A stretch of 64,000 nucleotides of DNA from JANQJA01 sp047947185. GTDB lineage: Bacteria > Pseudomonadota > Gammaproteobacteria > Pseudomonadales > Azotimanducaceae. Below the pieces are notes generated by a model, which saw only the letters and a program-made list of their open reading frames with translations, had not been told where the DNA came from and did no database searches. This document shows positions 25,629-34,621 of the stretch, piece after piece. The DNA is taken from contig CP170502.1 in assembly GCA_047947185.1 (NCBI GenBank), positions 4,712,001 to 4,776,000 of the forward strand, in the 5' to 3' direction. Every line of letters starts with the position of its first letter. Position 1 is the stretch's first letter. Both the position numbers and the translations under genes were made by a program.

Positions 25629-28292
25629 ATGGCGCAAGACTCAAGAGATGTAGACCCGGTCGAAACCAGAGAATGGCTGGCGGCCCTGGAAGCGGTGCTA
25701 AAACACGAGGGCGTCGAGCGCGCCCAGTTCTTGTTACAGAAACTCTCCACGCGAGTGACGGAAACCGGCGCCCAGATTCCCTATTCCATCAACACACCCT
25801 ATCGCAATACGATTCCCGTGGAGCGGGAGGCCCGGATGCCGGGTGACCTGTTCATGGAGCGGGGACTCAGGTCACTGATCCGCTGGAATGCAATGGCCAT
25901 GGTGATGCGGGCCAATATTGATGACCCCAACATTGGTGGTCATATCTCAACATTCCAGTCGAGCGCAACCCTCTATGATGTGGGTTTCAACTACTTCTTT
26001 CGCGCGCCAACCGAAGACCACGCGGGTGACCTCATCTACATCCAGGGTCATTCGGCCCCGGGGATTTACGCACGTTCGTACCTCGAAGGCAGGCTAACCG
26101 AGGAGCAACTGGACAAATTCCGCCAGGAAGTCGATGGCGATGGGCTGTCGAGTTACCCGCATCCCTGGCTTATGCCCGATTACTGGCAGTTCCCGACAGT
26201 TTCGATGGGGCTTGGCCCGCTCCAGGCGATCTATCAGGCACACGTCATGAAATACCTCGGCTTTCGCGGGCTCTCGGACCCCAAAGACAGGAAGGTGTGG
26301 TGTTTTATTGGTGATGGTGAGATGGACGAGCCCGAGTCGCTGGGTGGGCTTTCGCTGGCCGGGCGTGAAAAGCTGGATAACCTGATTTTTGTTGTCAACT
26401 GTAACCTGCAGCGCCTCGACGGCCCTGTCAGGGGAAATGGCAAGGTTATTCAGGAACTGGAGGGGCTCTACCGGGGTGCCGGCTGGAATGTCATCAAGGT
26501 TGTCTGGGGCAGGCTGTGGGATCCACTTTTTGAGAAAGATGAAGAAGGCATCATGCAACGTCGCATGGACGAGGCGGTTGATGGCGAGTACCAGAATTAC
26601 AAGAGCCGTGATGGCGCCTACACGCGGGAACATTTTTTTGGCAAGTATCCCGAGCTGGCCAAACTGGTCGAGGACCTGACTGATGAAGACATCTATCGTC
26701 TGAACCGGGGTGGACACGACCCCTACAAGGTTTATGCCGCTTATGCGGCAGCGGTCAGGCATAAGGGGCAACCCACGGTCATCCTGGCCAAGACGGTCAA
26801 GGGATACGGACTTGGCCCGGCGGGTGAGGCCCAGAACATTTCGCATTCGGTCAAGAAACTGGATATCGAGGCGCTCAAAGATTTCCGGGACAGGTTTGAT
26901 ATACCCCTGCCGGACGGTGAGCTTGAGAAAGTCCCCTATTACAAACCAGCTGATGACAGCCCTGAAATGCGCTATCTGCGGGAGCGGCGCGCTGCGCTTG
27001 GTGGTTCCCTGCCGCAGCGGAAGACAACCTTTGAGAAACTCGAGATACCACCGCTTGAGGTGTTTGAGTCGGTGCTGAAAGGCAGTGGCGACCGGGAGAT
27101 CTCGACCACCATGGCGTTTGTGCGTCTGTTGTCGGCGCTGGTGCGAGACAACAAGATCAAGGAGCGTGTGGTACCGATTGTCCCGGACGAGGCGCGGACT
27201 TTCGGCATGGAAGGCATGTTCCGCCAGCTTGGTATCTATTCTTCCGCGGGCCAGCTTTACGAGCCCGTGGACACCGGCCAGGTGATGTACTACCGCGAGG
27301 ACCAGGATGGCCAGGTGATGGAAGAGGGGATTACTGAAGCCGGTGCTTTTGCGGCCTGGATCGCCGCCGCGACCTCATATGCCAACCACGACGTGACGCT
27401 GATTCCGTTTTACATCTTCTATTCCATGTTTGGCTTCCAGCGGGTGGCGGACCTGACCTGGGCAGCCGCAGATTCCCAGGCGCGTGGTTTCCTGATGGGG
27501 GGTACAGCGGGTCGCACGACACTAAACGGGGAGGGTTTGCAGCACCAGGACGGGCACAGCCACATCTTTTCCAGCACGGTACCCAACTGCATCTCGTACG
27601 ATCCAACATTTGGTTATGAACTGGCTGTCATTGTTCATCACGGGCTGCAGAAAATGTACGTGGAGCAACAGGCGCGCTTCTATTACATCACGGTGATGAA
27701 CGAGAACTACCAGCAGCCCCCAATGCCGAAGGGCGTTGAGGAAGGCATCATTCGCGGCATGTACCTGCTGGAGAAGAATTCGAGGAAAAACAGCAAGAAG
27801 GCCGTCCAGTTGATTGGTTCCGGTACCATCCTGCTGGAGGTGATTGCCGCGGCACAGATTCTCAAGGAGGAATTTGATGTTGCGGCGGACATCTGGAGTG
27901 CAACCAGCTTTACCGAGCTGCGTCGCGACGGGCTGGCGCAGGCACGCTGGAACATGTTGCACCCGACCGAGGAGCCCCGACCAAGCTACGTGGAGACCTG
28001 CCTCAAAGATGCGCCGGGTCCGGTTATCGCTTCAACGGATTACATGAAGGCGTTTGCCGACCAGATCAGGGAGTTTGTGCCGCAACGTTATACCGTGCTT
28101 GGGACCGATGGCTTTGGCCGAAGCGATTCCCGGGTACGCCTGCGCAGGTTTTTTGAGGTGGACCGTTACTACATTGCTGTGGCGGCGCTCAGCTCGCTTG
28201 CCCAGGAGAATGTGATTGAATCCCGGGTTGTTGCCGAGGCAATCGAGAAATTCAACATCGATCCGGAGAAGCCGGATCCGGCCATCAGCTAG
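25629..28292 (+). CDS. aceE: Pyruvate dehydrogenase E1 component, homodimeric type
   Basis: Thiamine diphosphate-dependent decarboxylase that starts the pyruvate dehydrogenase reaction. The ATG at 25629 gives MAQDSRDVDPVETREWL and about 887 residues, the usual length. Family blocks: YSINTPYRNTIP, GHISTFQSSATLYDVGFNYFF, the ThDP motif FIGDGEMDEPESLG ending in NLIFVVNCNLQRLDGPVRGN, and PIVPDEARTFGMEG in the second half. aceF follows after 11 bases, so the two are an operon. No lpd (E3) gene follows; the downstream space holds a repeat array. Confidence 0.97.
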   Translation: MAQDSRDVDPVETREWLAALEAVLKHEGVERAQFLLQKLSTRVTETGAQIPYSINTPYRNTIPVEREARMPGDLFMERGLRSLIRWNAMAMVMRANIDDPNIGGHISTFQSSATLYDVGFNYFFRAPTEDHAGDLIYIQGHSAPGIYARSYLEGRLTEEQLDKFRQEVDGDGLSSYPHPWLMPDYWQFPTVSMGLGPLQAIYQAHVMKYLGFRGLSDPKDRKVWCFIGDGEMDEPESLGGLSLAGREKLDNLIFVVNCNLQRLDGPVRGNGKVIQELEGLYRGAGWNVIKVVWGRLWDPLFEKDEEGIMQRRMDEAVDGEYQNYKSRDGAYTREHFFGKYPELAKLVEDLTDEDIYRLNRGGHDPYKVYAAYAAAVRHKGQPTVILAKTVKGYGLGPAGEAQNISHSVKKLDIEALKDFRDRFDIPLPDGELEKVPYYKPADDSPEMRYLRERRAALGGSLPQRKTTFEKLEIPPLEVFESVLKGSGDREISTTMAFVRLLSALVRDNKIKERVVPIVPDEARTFGMEGMFRQLGIYSSAGQLYEPVDTGQVMYYREDQDGQVMEEGITEAGAFAAWIAAATSYANHDVTLIPFYIFYSMFGFQRVADLTWAAADSQARGFLMGGTAGRTTLNGEGLQHQDGHSHIFSSTVPNCISYDPTFGYELAVIVHHGLQKMYVEQQARFYYITVMNENYQQPPMPKGVEEGIIRGMYLLEKNSRKNSKKAVQLIGSGTILLEVIAAAQILKEEFDVAADIWSATSFTELRRDGLAQARWNMLHPTEEPRPSYVETCLKDAPGPVIASTDYMKAFADQIREFVPQRYTVLGTDGFGRSDSRVRLRRFFEVDRYYIAVAALSSLAQENVIESRVVAEAIEKFNIDPEKPDPAIS

Positions 28293-28303
28293 GGGCAGTC
28301 AGC

Positions 28304-30034
28304 ATGACAAAAGAGGTATTGGTGCCGGATGTGGGTGACGCCAGTGACGTTGAGGTCATTGAGGTACTGGTGAAAGTGGGTGATCTGGTAGAGGCGGACG
28401 CGTCGCTGGTTGTCCTGGAATCTGACAAGGCCAGTATGGAGATTCCCTCCCCGGTGTCCGGCAAGGTGGTTTCTATAGAGGTCAAGGAAGGTGATCAGGT
28501 CGACGAGGGGGATCTGATCCTGGTATTGGAAACCGAAGATACAGAGTCGGATGACGACGGCGACGATCCGGAAGAGTCGAAAGACGACACCGACGGCAGT
28601 ACAGAACAGGCAGAGGGCGAAGAACAGAAAGTACAGAAAGAGCGGGAAGCGCAGAAGGCGCCTGCAACAACAGACTCTGACGCAGACGGCCCCTCCACCG
28701 AAAAGACCGTACTGGTACCGGACGTGGGTGATGCAAGTGAAATTATTGTCTCCGAGATTCTGGTCAAACCCGGGGACGAAGTGGACGAAGACGATTCACT
28801 GGTTGTGCTTGAATCCGACAAGGCCAGCATGGAGATTCCCTCACCCTATAAGGGCAAGGTGCTTGAAGTACTGGTTTCGGTTGATGACGAGGTTGCCGAG
28901 GGGCATCCCCTGCTCACATTGTCTGTCGCCGGTGGCGCGGAAGACGCGGATAACCAGGACAACAAGGACAACAAGGACAACAAGGATAAAAAGGCGGAGA
29001 GCATCGCCGACAAAGGTGACACAGGGTCTGAGACAACCGAACGTGCATTTGCGTCCTCTTCTACGAAAGACTCGATGCAGGAGTCCGGTAAAAAGGCAGC
29101 GGCACTGGATCGATCTGTGTCAGCCTCGACTGAGGATGATGGTATCTACGCCGGGCCCGCGGTACGCAAAGAGGCACGGGAGTATGGAGTTGACCTTTCG
29201 CAGGTCAAGGGCAGCGGCCGTAATGGACGTGTGCTGAAAGAAGACGTCCAGGCGTTTGTCAAAGCGCGGCTGGCAGGTGGTGCACGGGAGTCTGGTGCTG
29301 GCATTCCCGCGATGCCGGCGGTTGATTTTTCCCGGTTCGGGCCAACAGAGCTTAGACCTTTAAGCCGGGTTCGGCGCGCAAGTGCACGAAACCTTCATCG
29401 AAGCTGGCTTAACGTACCGCACGTCACGCAGTTTGACGAGGCTGACATTACTGAACTGGAGGCTTTCCGCAAGGCACAGAATGAAGAGTTGAAAGCACAG
29501 GGCAAAAAAGTGACTCCGCTGGCTTTCCTGGTAAAAGCCTGCGCCCATGCCCTTGGCAGGTATCCGCAGTTTAATGCCTCGCTGGATGAAAACCTTGAGA
29601 ACCTGATTATCAAACAGTACTGCAATATCGGGATAGCGGTTGATACGGACGATGGCCTGGTTGTCCCGGTGATCCGTGATGCTGACAGGAAAGGGGTCAT
29701 TGAAATCGCGGAAGAAAGCGCATCCCTGGCGGCTGCGGCCAGGGACAAAAAACTGCCGCTGGATGCCATGCAGGGTGCAACTTTTACCATATCTTCCCTT
29801 GGTGGAATTGGCGGAACAGCTTTTACGCCTATCGTCAACGCACCGGAGGTGGCGATTCTTGGTGTATCTCGCTCCAAAGTAGCACCGGTGTTTGATGGCA
29901 CCACATTTGTGCCACGCACGATGTTGCCGTTATCGCTGTCCTATGATCACCGCGCCATTGACGGCGCCGAGGCCGCACGGTTCACAACGCTGCTGGTCAG
30001 CCTGCTGTCAGACATGCGGCGGTTGATTCTCTAG
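28304..30034 (+). CDS. aceF: Pyruvate dehydrogenase E2, dihydrolipoyllysine acetyltransferase, two lipoyl domains
   Basis: Core of the pyruvate dehydrogenase complex, 576 residues. Two lipoyl domains are visible, at about 1-75 and 125-200, each with the lipoylated Lys in ESDKASMEIPSP. They are joined by highly charged linkers rich in Asp, Glu and Lys (one contains NKDNKDNKD repeats). The E1/E3-binding domain is about 283-320 (AGPAVRKEAREYGVDLSQVKG) and the catalytic domain ends with the active-site LSLSYDHRAIDGAEAARF. The number of lipoyl domains varies between species (one to three). Cotranscribed with aceE. Confidence 0.97.
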   Translation: MTKEVLVPDVGDASDVEVIEVLVKVGDLVEADASLVVLESDKASMEIPSPVSGKVVSIEVKEGDQVDEGDLILVLETEDTESDDDGDDPEESKDDTDGSTEQAEGEEQKVQKEREAQKAPATTDSDADGPSTEKTVLVPDVGDASEIIVSEILVKPGDEVDEDDSLVVLESDKASMEIPSPYKGKVLEVLVSVDDEVAEGHPLLTLSVAGGAEDADNQDNKDNKDNKDKKAESIADKGDTGSETTERAFASSSTKDSMQESGKKAAALDRSVSASTEDDGIYAGPAVRKEAREYGVDLSQVKGSGRNGRVLKEDVQAFVKARLAGGARESGAGIPAMPAVDFSRFGPTELRPLSRVRRASARNLHRSWLNVPHVTQFDEADITELEAFRKAQNEELKAQGKKVTPLAFLVKACAHALGRYPQFNASLDENLENLIIKQYCNIGIAVDTDDGLVVPVIRDADRKGVIEIAEESASLAAAARDKKLPLDAMQGATFTISSLGGIGGTAFTPIVNAPEVAILGVSRSKVAPVFDGTTFVPRTMLPLSLSYDHRAIDGAEAARFTTLLVSLLSDMRRLIL

Positions 30035-31077
30035 CTGTGGCGGCTGGGCGGTCCCTCCGCTACGGAAAGCGAGGTCCCTCCACTACGGAAAGCGAGGTCC
30101 CTCCACTACGGCCTACGGCCTCCGGTCGGGACGACATTATGCCGTCGTTTCGACTGCAGCGGCGTAGCCGCGAAACGGAGAAACCTCGAAGTCAGGGGTA
30201 CCTCGTACCCCAAAGCGAGGTCCCTCCGCTACGGAAAGCGAGGTCCCTCCACTACGGCCTACGGCCTCCGGTCGGGACGACACTATGCCGTCGTTTCGAC
30301 TGTAGCGGCGAAGCCGCGAAACGGAGAAACCTCGAAGTCAGGGGTACCTCGTACCCCAAAGCGAGGTCCCTCCGCTACGGAAAGCGAGGTCCCTCCACTA
30401 CGGCCTACGGCCTCCGGTCGGGACGACAAGGGGGGCGGCCTCCGGTCGGGACGACACTATGCCGTCGTTTCGACTGTAGCGGCGAAGCCGCGAAACGGAG
30501 AAACCTCGAAGTCAGGGGTAACCTTGTACCCTAAGGCGAGGTCCCTCCGCTACGGAAAGCGAGGTCCCTCCACTACGGCCTACGGCCTCCGGTCGGGACG
30601 ACAAGGGGGGCGGCCTACGGTCGGGACGACACTATGCCGTCGTTTCGACTGTAGCGGCGTAGCCGCGAAACGGAGAAACCTCGAAGTCAGGGGTAACCTC
30701 GTAGCCTAAAGCGAGGTCCCTCCGCTACGGAAAGCGAGGTCCCTCCACTACGGCCTACGGCCTCCGGTCGGGACGACAAGGGTGAGCGGCCTCCGGTCGG
30801 GACGACACTATGCCGTCGTTTCGACTGTAGCGGCGAAGCCGCGAAACGGAGAAACCTCGAAGTCAGGGGTAACCTCGTAGCCTAAAGCGAGGTCCCTCCG
30901 CTACGGAAAGCGAGGTCCCTCCACTACGGCCTACGGCCTCCGGTCGGGACGACAAGGGGGGCGGCCTCCGGTCGGGACGACACTATGCCGTCGTTTCGAC
31001 TGTAGCGGCGAAGCCGCGAAACGGAGAAACCTCGAAGTCGTGGGATGACCGTTTACCGCGATAAGAACGCCCCGAGG
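30035..31077. repeat. REP-like palindromic array 2
   Basis: No gene. Six copies of a unit whose head GTCGTTTCGACT starts at 30144, 30290, 30464, 30639, 30815 and 30990 (spacings 146, 174, 175, 176, 175). The Y-type part has core GCGGCGAAGCCGC and tail GGAGAAACCTC. The R-type part runs in the opposite orientation and, read on the minus strand, has head GTCGTCCCGACC and tail GGAGGGACCTC. The later copies carry a 29-base extra piece with GGGACGACAAGGGGGGCGG. The array lies between convergent genes (aceF and the cobalamin adenosyltransferase). Confidence 0.93.
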
Positions 31078-31635
31078 TCAGGACTTCTGCCAGAGCACCT
31101 CGGGGGTTTCACTGACCTGCGCGCAGTGGCGTGCTGCAACAAACAGCAAGTCTGAGAGCCGGTTCAGGAACTTTAGCCCCTCCAGGTTAATCTCTTCTTT
31201 TTTGCCAAGGGTTACCAGGCGCCGCTCTGCGCGGCGGCACACGCTGCGTGCCAGGTGCAGGCTGGCGATGGTCCGGGATCCGCCGGGCAGAATAAAATTT
31301 TCAAGGGGGGCGAGCGTCGCATTCATGTCATCCAACTGCTCTTCCAGCTTTGCAACATGACGTGCTTCTATAATGGTGAAGCCGGGAATGGAAATTTCGC
31401 CGCCCAGGTCAAAGATGTGGTGCTGGCAACCGCGCAGGAAATCGGCCAGCGGCCGCAGTTCATCGCCGTCCGTCAAGAGTTCCTCGACAATCAACCCAAG
31501 CCAACTGTTCAGCTCGTCGATTGCCCCCATGGCTTCGATGCGTGGTTCATCCTTGCTGATGCGATGGCCGTCACCGAGACCGGTATCACCGCCATCACCG
31601 GTACGTGTATAGATCTTGCTGAGTCGTTTGCCCAT
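31078..31635 (-). CDS. ATP:cob(I)alamin adenosyltransferase, PduO type
   Basis: Makes adenosylcobalamin from cob(I)alamin and ATP. The ATG at 31635 gives about 185 residues beginning MGKRLSKIYTRTGDGGDTGLGDG, the ATP-binding N-terminal motif of the PduO family, followed by DEPRIEAMGAIDELNSWLG. The C-terminal helix contains ARSVCRRAERRLVTL and EGLKFLNRLSDLLFVAARH, also typical. The open frame continues upstream but is not family-like. Together with the BtuF-like protein it suggests that the cell imports and activates vitamin B12. Confidence 0.94.
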   Translation of the reverse strand: MGKRLSKIYTRTGDGGDTGLGDGHRISKDEPRIEAMGAIDELNSWLGLIVEELLTDGDELRPLADFLRGCQHHIFDLGGEISIPGFTIIEARHVAKLEEQLDDMNATLAPLENFILPGGSRTIASLHLARSVCRRAERRLVTLGKKEEINLEGLKFLNRLSDLLFVAARHCAQVSETPEVLWQKS

Positions 31636-31721
31636 GGGTGCTCCGAATGCAGGCCTGTGTGCTGCTGTCGCAGTGCGACGCAAACCGGTCCCTGTGTATG
31701 AGTTTTCGACCTTATACGAAA

Positions 31722-32663
31722 TTATTCGACAAGGTGATGAACGGCAATATGCTGGGTGACTGCTGCTTCCTTCAGGTTGTCTTCTGCGACCTGGAACATT
31801 CGCTCCGGATTGGGTGCGCCGTTCTCTGCATGGCTGGCGCAAATGCTCATCTCAACAACCGGTTCGATATAGCCGACGGATGTGCGGTAGCTCTTCAGAC
31901 GTACGCCGTCGAAAATTCGCTGGTAGCACTCGGCGCTGCAGTGCTCAATCGAGGGTTGGAGCAACACCAGCACAAACCTGCCGCGGTCATAGTGGGTGAC
32001 AACATCCATTGGCCGGACCAGCGAGTGAAGTCGGGTTGCAACGGCCACCAGCGTCTCGTCACCAATTTTGTCGTCATACCTCGCAACTATCTCGGCAAAA
32101 TTGCCGATGGCCAGGAACAAAACGCACACGGCGCCACCGCGTGACTCAATTTGCTTGATGGCGTCGCGTAGCGCCTGCTCGGCCAGTTTGCGGTTACCCA
32201 GGCCGGTTAAAGGATCCAGCAGTTGGCCCTTCAGCAGCACGTCGCGTTCCATGCGCAGAGAGACGTTGGCACCCAACAGGTCGTTGAGTTCTGCCGCGAT
32301 TCGCGTGCCAGCGGTAATGGCCCGGATGAGTCCAGCGGCATCATTTTTCGTGACAAATGCGTCAACATGCAGGGCGAAAGCCTGGTCGAGTTCCGGGGTC
32401 ACGGTATTGCCACGAACGACAATGTAGGTAAACCGGCCCTGCTCCCTGTCAATGTCGCGAATCATCTCGGCAAATTCTGCCGGCTCCATGTCGTCGACAT
32501 CATCTTCTATTACGAGCAGGTGGGCAGGAGTTTCCTCGAGAGACTGCAGTGCGGCAACAGCGCCGTTGAAGAAGCGGGTGTTGTCATAGCCAGTGAGCGA
32601 TTCACAAAGATCTGCTGTACCTGGGGTCGGGCCACTAACAATGACAACTGGCTGATGATTCAT
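31722..32663 (-). CDS. Degenerate receiver-GGDEF protein
   Basis: A 313-residue cytoplasmic protein. The first 120 residues resemble a response-regulator receiver fold (HLLVIEDDVDDMEPAEFAEM, later HVDAFVTKND with a conserved Lys), but the early acidic pair is missing (VVIVSGPTPG). The C-terminal half starts DPLTGLGNRKLAEQALRDAI, a clear diguanylate cyclase opening, but the active-site GGDEF position reads YDRGRFVLVL, so catalysis is unlikely. It may bind nucleotide or act through protein contacts. It is divergent from yajQ, a cyclic-di-GMP-binding protein family. ATG 32663 is preferred over TTG 32678. Confidence 0.8.
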   Translation of the reverse strand: MNHQPVVIVSGPTPGTADLCESLTGYDNTRFFNGAVAALQSLEETPAHLLVIEDDVDDMEPAEFAEMIRDIDREQGRFTYIVVRGNTVTPELDQAFALHVDAFVTKNDAAGLIRAITAGTRIAAELNDLLGANVSLRMERDVLLKGQLLDPLTGLGNRKLAEQALRDAIKQIESRGGAVCVLFLAIGNFAEIVARYDDKIGDETLVAVATRLHSLVRPMDVVTHYDRGRFVLVLLQPSIEHCSAECYQRIFDGVRLKSYRTSVGYIEPVVEMSICASHAENGAPNPERMFQVAEDNLKEAAVTQHIAVHHLVE

Positions 32664-32772
32664 GGTGCGGTTATGCAAAAGTCCATCAAAAGGCTAGTAT
32701 TGTCCGTTGAGCAAAGGGCTCATGCGACCCGTTTCTTCGGGCGCATTGTAAAGAATGTGGAGGTAAATAGAC

Positions 32773-33255
32773 ATGCCATCCTTTGATGTGGTGTCCGAGG
32801 TTGACTTGCAGGAAGTCAACAATGCCGTGGACCAGGCGAACCGGGAGATTGGCACACGCTTCGACTTCAAGGGTGTTGACGCCAAAATTGTGCGAAACGG
32901 TACCGAGATCCAGATGACAGCTGATGCCGATTTTCAGTTGACGCAGATGCTGGATATCCTGCAGGACAAGATGGCAAGGCGCTCGGTTGACATCAGGTCG
33001 CTCGAAATCAACGACCCGATTCCCAGTGGCAAGAAAGTTCATCAGACTGTGATAGTTCGTCAGGGAATTGATGGTGACCTGGCGCGGAAGATCGTCAAAC
33101 TGATCAAGGACAGGAAGATGAAAGTGCAGGCCGCGATACAGGGGGAAAAAGTGCGTGTGACCGGCAAAAAGCGCGATGACCTGCAGGAGGTTATTGCCAT
33201 GTTGCGGGCAAGTGAGCTCGAATTGCCCCTGCAATTCGAAAACTTCAGGGACTAG
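32773..33255 (+). CDS. yajQ: YajQ family nucleotide-binding protein
   Basis: A 160-residue protein beginning MPSFDVVSEVDLQEVNNAVDQ, then ANREIGTRFDFKG and the repeated ferredoxin-like fold with VRQGIDGDLARKIVKLIKD and VQAAIQGEKVRVTGKKRDDLQ. Full length for the family. Some YajQ proteins bind cyclic di-GMP and act with transcription factors. GGAGG lies upstream. The TAG stop at 33253-33255 is in the same frame as the downstream ampG sequence. Confidence 0.96.
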   Translation: MPSFDVVSEVDLQEVNNAVDQANREIGTRFDFKGVDAKIVRNGTEIQMTADADFQLTQMLDILQDKMARRSVDIRSLEINDPIPSGKKVHQTVIVRQGIDGDLARKIVKLIKDRKMKVQAAIQGEKVRVTGKKRDDLQEVIAMLRASELELPLQFENFRD

Positions 33256-33342
33256 CACATCACCACCGGTATCACTGACGGCACGCCTGCGCCAGGCTGG
33301 CGAGAGGCAATCGCAATTTATGCGAACCCGCGTGTCATTGCT

Positions 33343-34620
33343 ATGGCTTTCCTGGGATTCTCTGCCGGGCTGCCTTTTTTGCTGGTCTTTTCAACCCTAA
33401 CAGCCTGGCTACGTGATGAGAACGTCAGCCGAACCGCCATCGGATTTTTTGCCTGGGTAGGTATTACCTATTCGATCAAGGTGCTGTGGGCGCCGGTTAT
33501 TGACCGGCTTGCCATTCCCTTTCTGACCCAACGATTGGGCAGGCGGCGTAGCTGGATGCTTGCCGGCCAGTGTGGCATAGCTGCCGGGCTTGTCGGGATG
33601 TCTCTGGTGGGGACGGATACGCTCTTGTTACTGTCCCTGTTTGCACTGCTTGTTGCTTTCTCTTCGGCCACCCAGGACATAGCCATTGATGCCTACCGCA
33701 TTGAAGCTGTGGTCAAGGAATTCCAGGGTGCGATGTCGGCAAGTTACATTTTCGGCTACCGTGTCGGCTTGCTTGCTGCAGGTGCTGGTGCCCTTTACCT
33801 GGCAGAGTTCCTCTCCTGGGTGTTCGCTTACCAGATCATGGGACTGCTGGTCGGCGTGGGCATGCTGACGGTGCTGCTGATTCGGGAACCCGATCAGCAG
33901 GGAAATACCCTGTTGCCTGAGAACGAGGCGCGCGTGCTCGCTTTTATGCTCCGCAATAATCATCGACCCGGACGCCTGCGGGATGCGCAGGCGTGGTTTA
34001 TTGGTGCGGTTGTCTGTCCTTTTGTAGATTTTTTTGTCCGTAACGGCAGGTTTGCGCTGGTGGTGCTGCTGTTTATCAGCGTGTTCAGGCTCAGCGATAT
34101 TGCGATGGGCATCATGGCCAACCCCTTTTACCTCGACATGGGATATTCCAAAACAGACATTGCCAATGTGGCAAAGGTTTTTGGATTTTTCATGTCGATT
34201 GCGGGTTCCGCGGTCTGTGGTGTGCTGGTGGTGAAGTGGGGGATTTACCGGCCCCTCTTGATCGGGGCGGTGGCAGTTGCGGCGACCAACCTGCTGTTTG
34301 CCGCGCTGTCGCTGGCGGAGCCGAAAATCCTGTACCTGGGCATTGTGATCAGCGCGGACAACGTCAGCGGCGGTTTTGCTGCAACCGCGTTTGTTGCCTA
34401 CCTGTCCAGCCTGACCAACCGGGCTTATACCGCAACCCAGTATGCCCTGTTCAGTTCATTAATGACCCTGCCCGGCAAGTTTATCAGTGGCTTTTCCGGC
34501 GTGATTGTGGATGGCTATGGTTACTTTTCGTTTTTCCTCTTTGCTTCGCTGATTGGCGTACCTGCGATACTGCTGGTGTTTGTGCTGATCCGGCACGCCC
34601 GGCGGTTGGAGGAGGGCTGA
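33343..34620 (+). CDS. ampG: AmpG-like muropeptide permease (MFS); true start probably upstream
   Basis: Twelve-helix major facilitator that imports anhydromuropeptides. From the first ATG it has 425 residues: FLGFSAGLPFLLVFSTLTAWL, then WVGITYSIKVLWAPVIDRL and LGRRRSWML, all AmpG hallmarks. The in-frame sequence just upstream (WREAIAIYANPRVIAM) also looks like the AmpG N-terminus, but between the yajQ stop and this ATG there is no ATG, GTG or TTG in frame. Possible explanations: a rare ATC start at 33259 (CAGGGA at 33246-33251), read-through of the yajQ TAG, or a shorter protein. It is adjacent to yajQ as in Pseudomonas. Confidence 0.88.
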   Translation: MAFLGFSAGLPFLLVFSTLTAWLRDENVSRTAIGFFAWVGITYSIKVLWAPVIDRLAIPFLTQRLGRRRSWMLAGQCGIAAGLVGMSLVGTDTLLLLSLFALLVAFSSATQDIAIDAYRIEAVVKEFQGAMSASYIFGYRVGLLAAGAGALYLAEFLSWVFAYQIMGLLVGVGMLTVLLIREPDQQGNTLLPENEARVLAFMLRNNHRPGRLRDAQAWFIGAVVCPFVDFFVRNGRFALVVLLFISVFRLSDIAMGIMANPFYLDMGYSKTDIANVAKVFGFFMSIAGSAVCGVLVVKWGIYRPLLIGAVAVAATNLLFAALSLAEPKILYLGIVISADNVSGGFAATAFVAYLSSLTNRAYTATQYALFSSLMTLPGKFISGFSGVIVDGYGYFSFFLFASLIGVPAILLVFVLIRHARRLEEG

Positions 34621-34621
34621 C

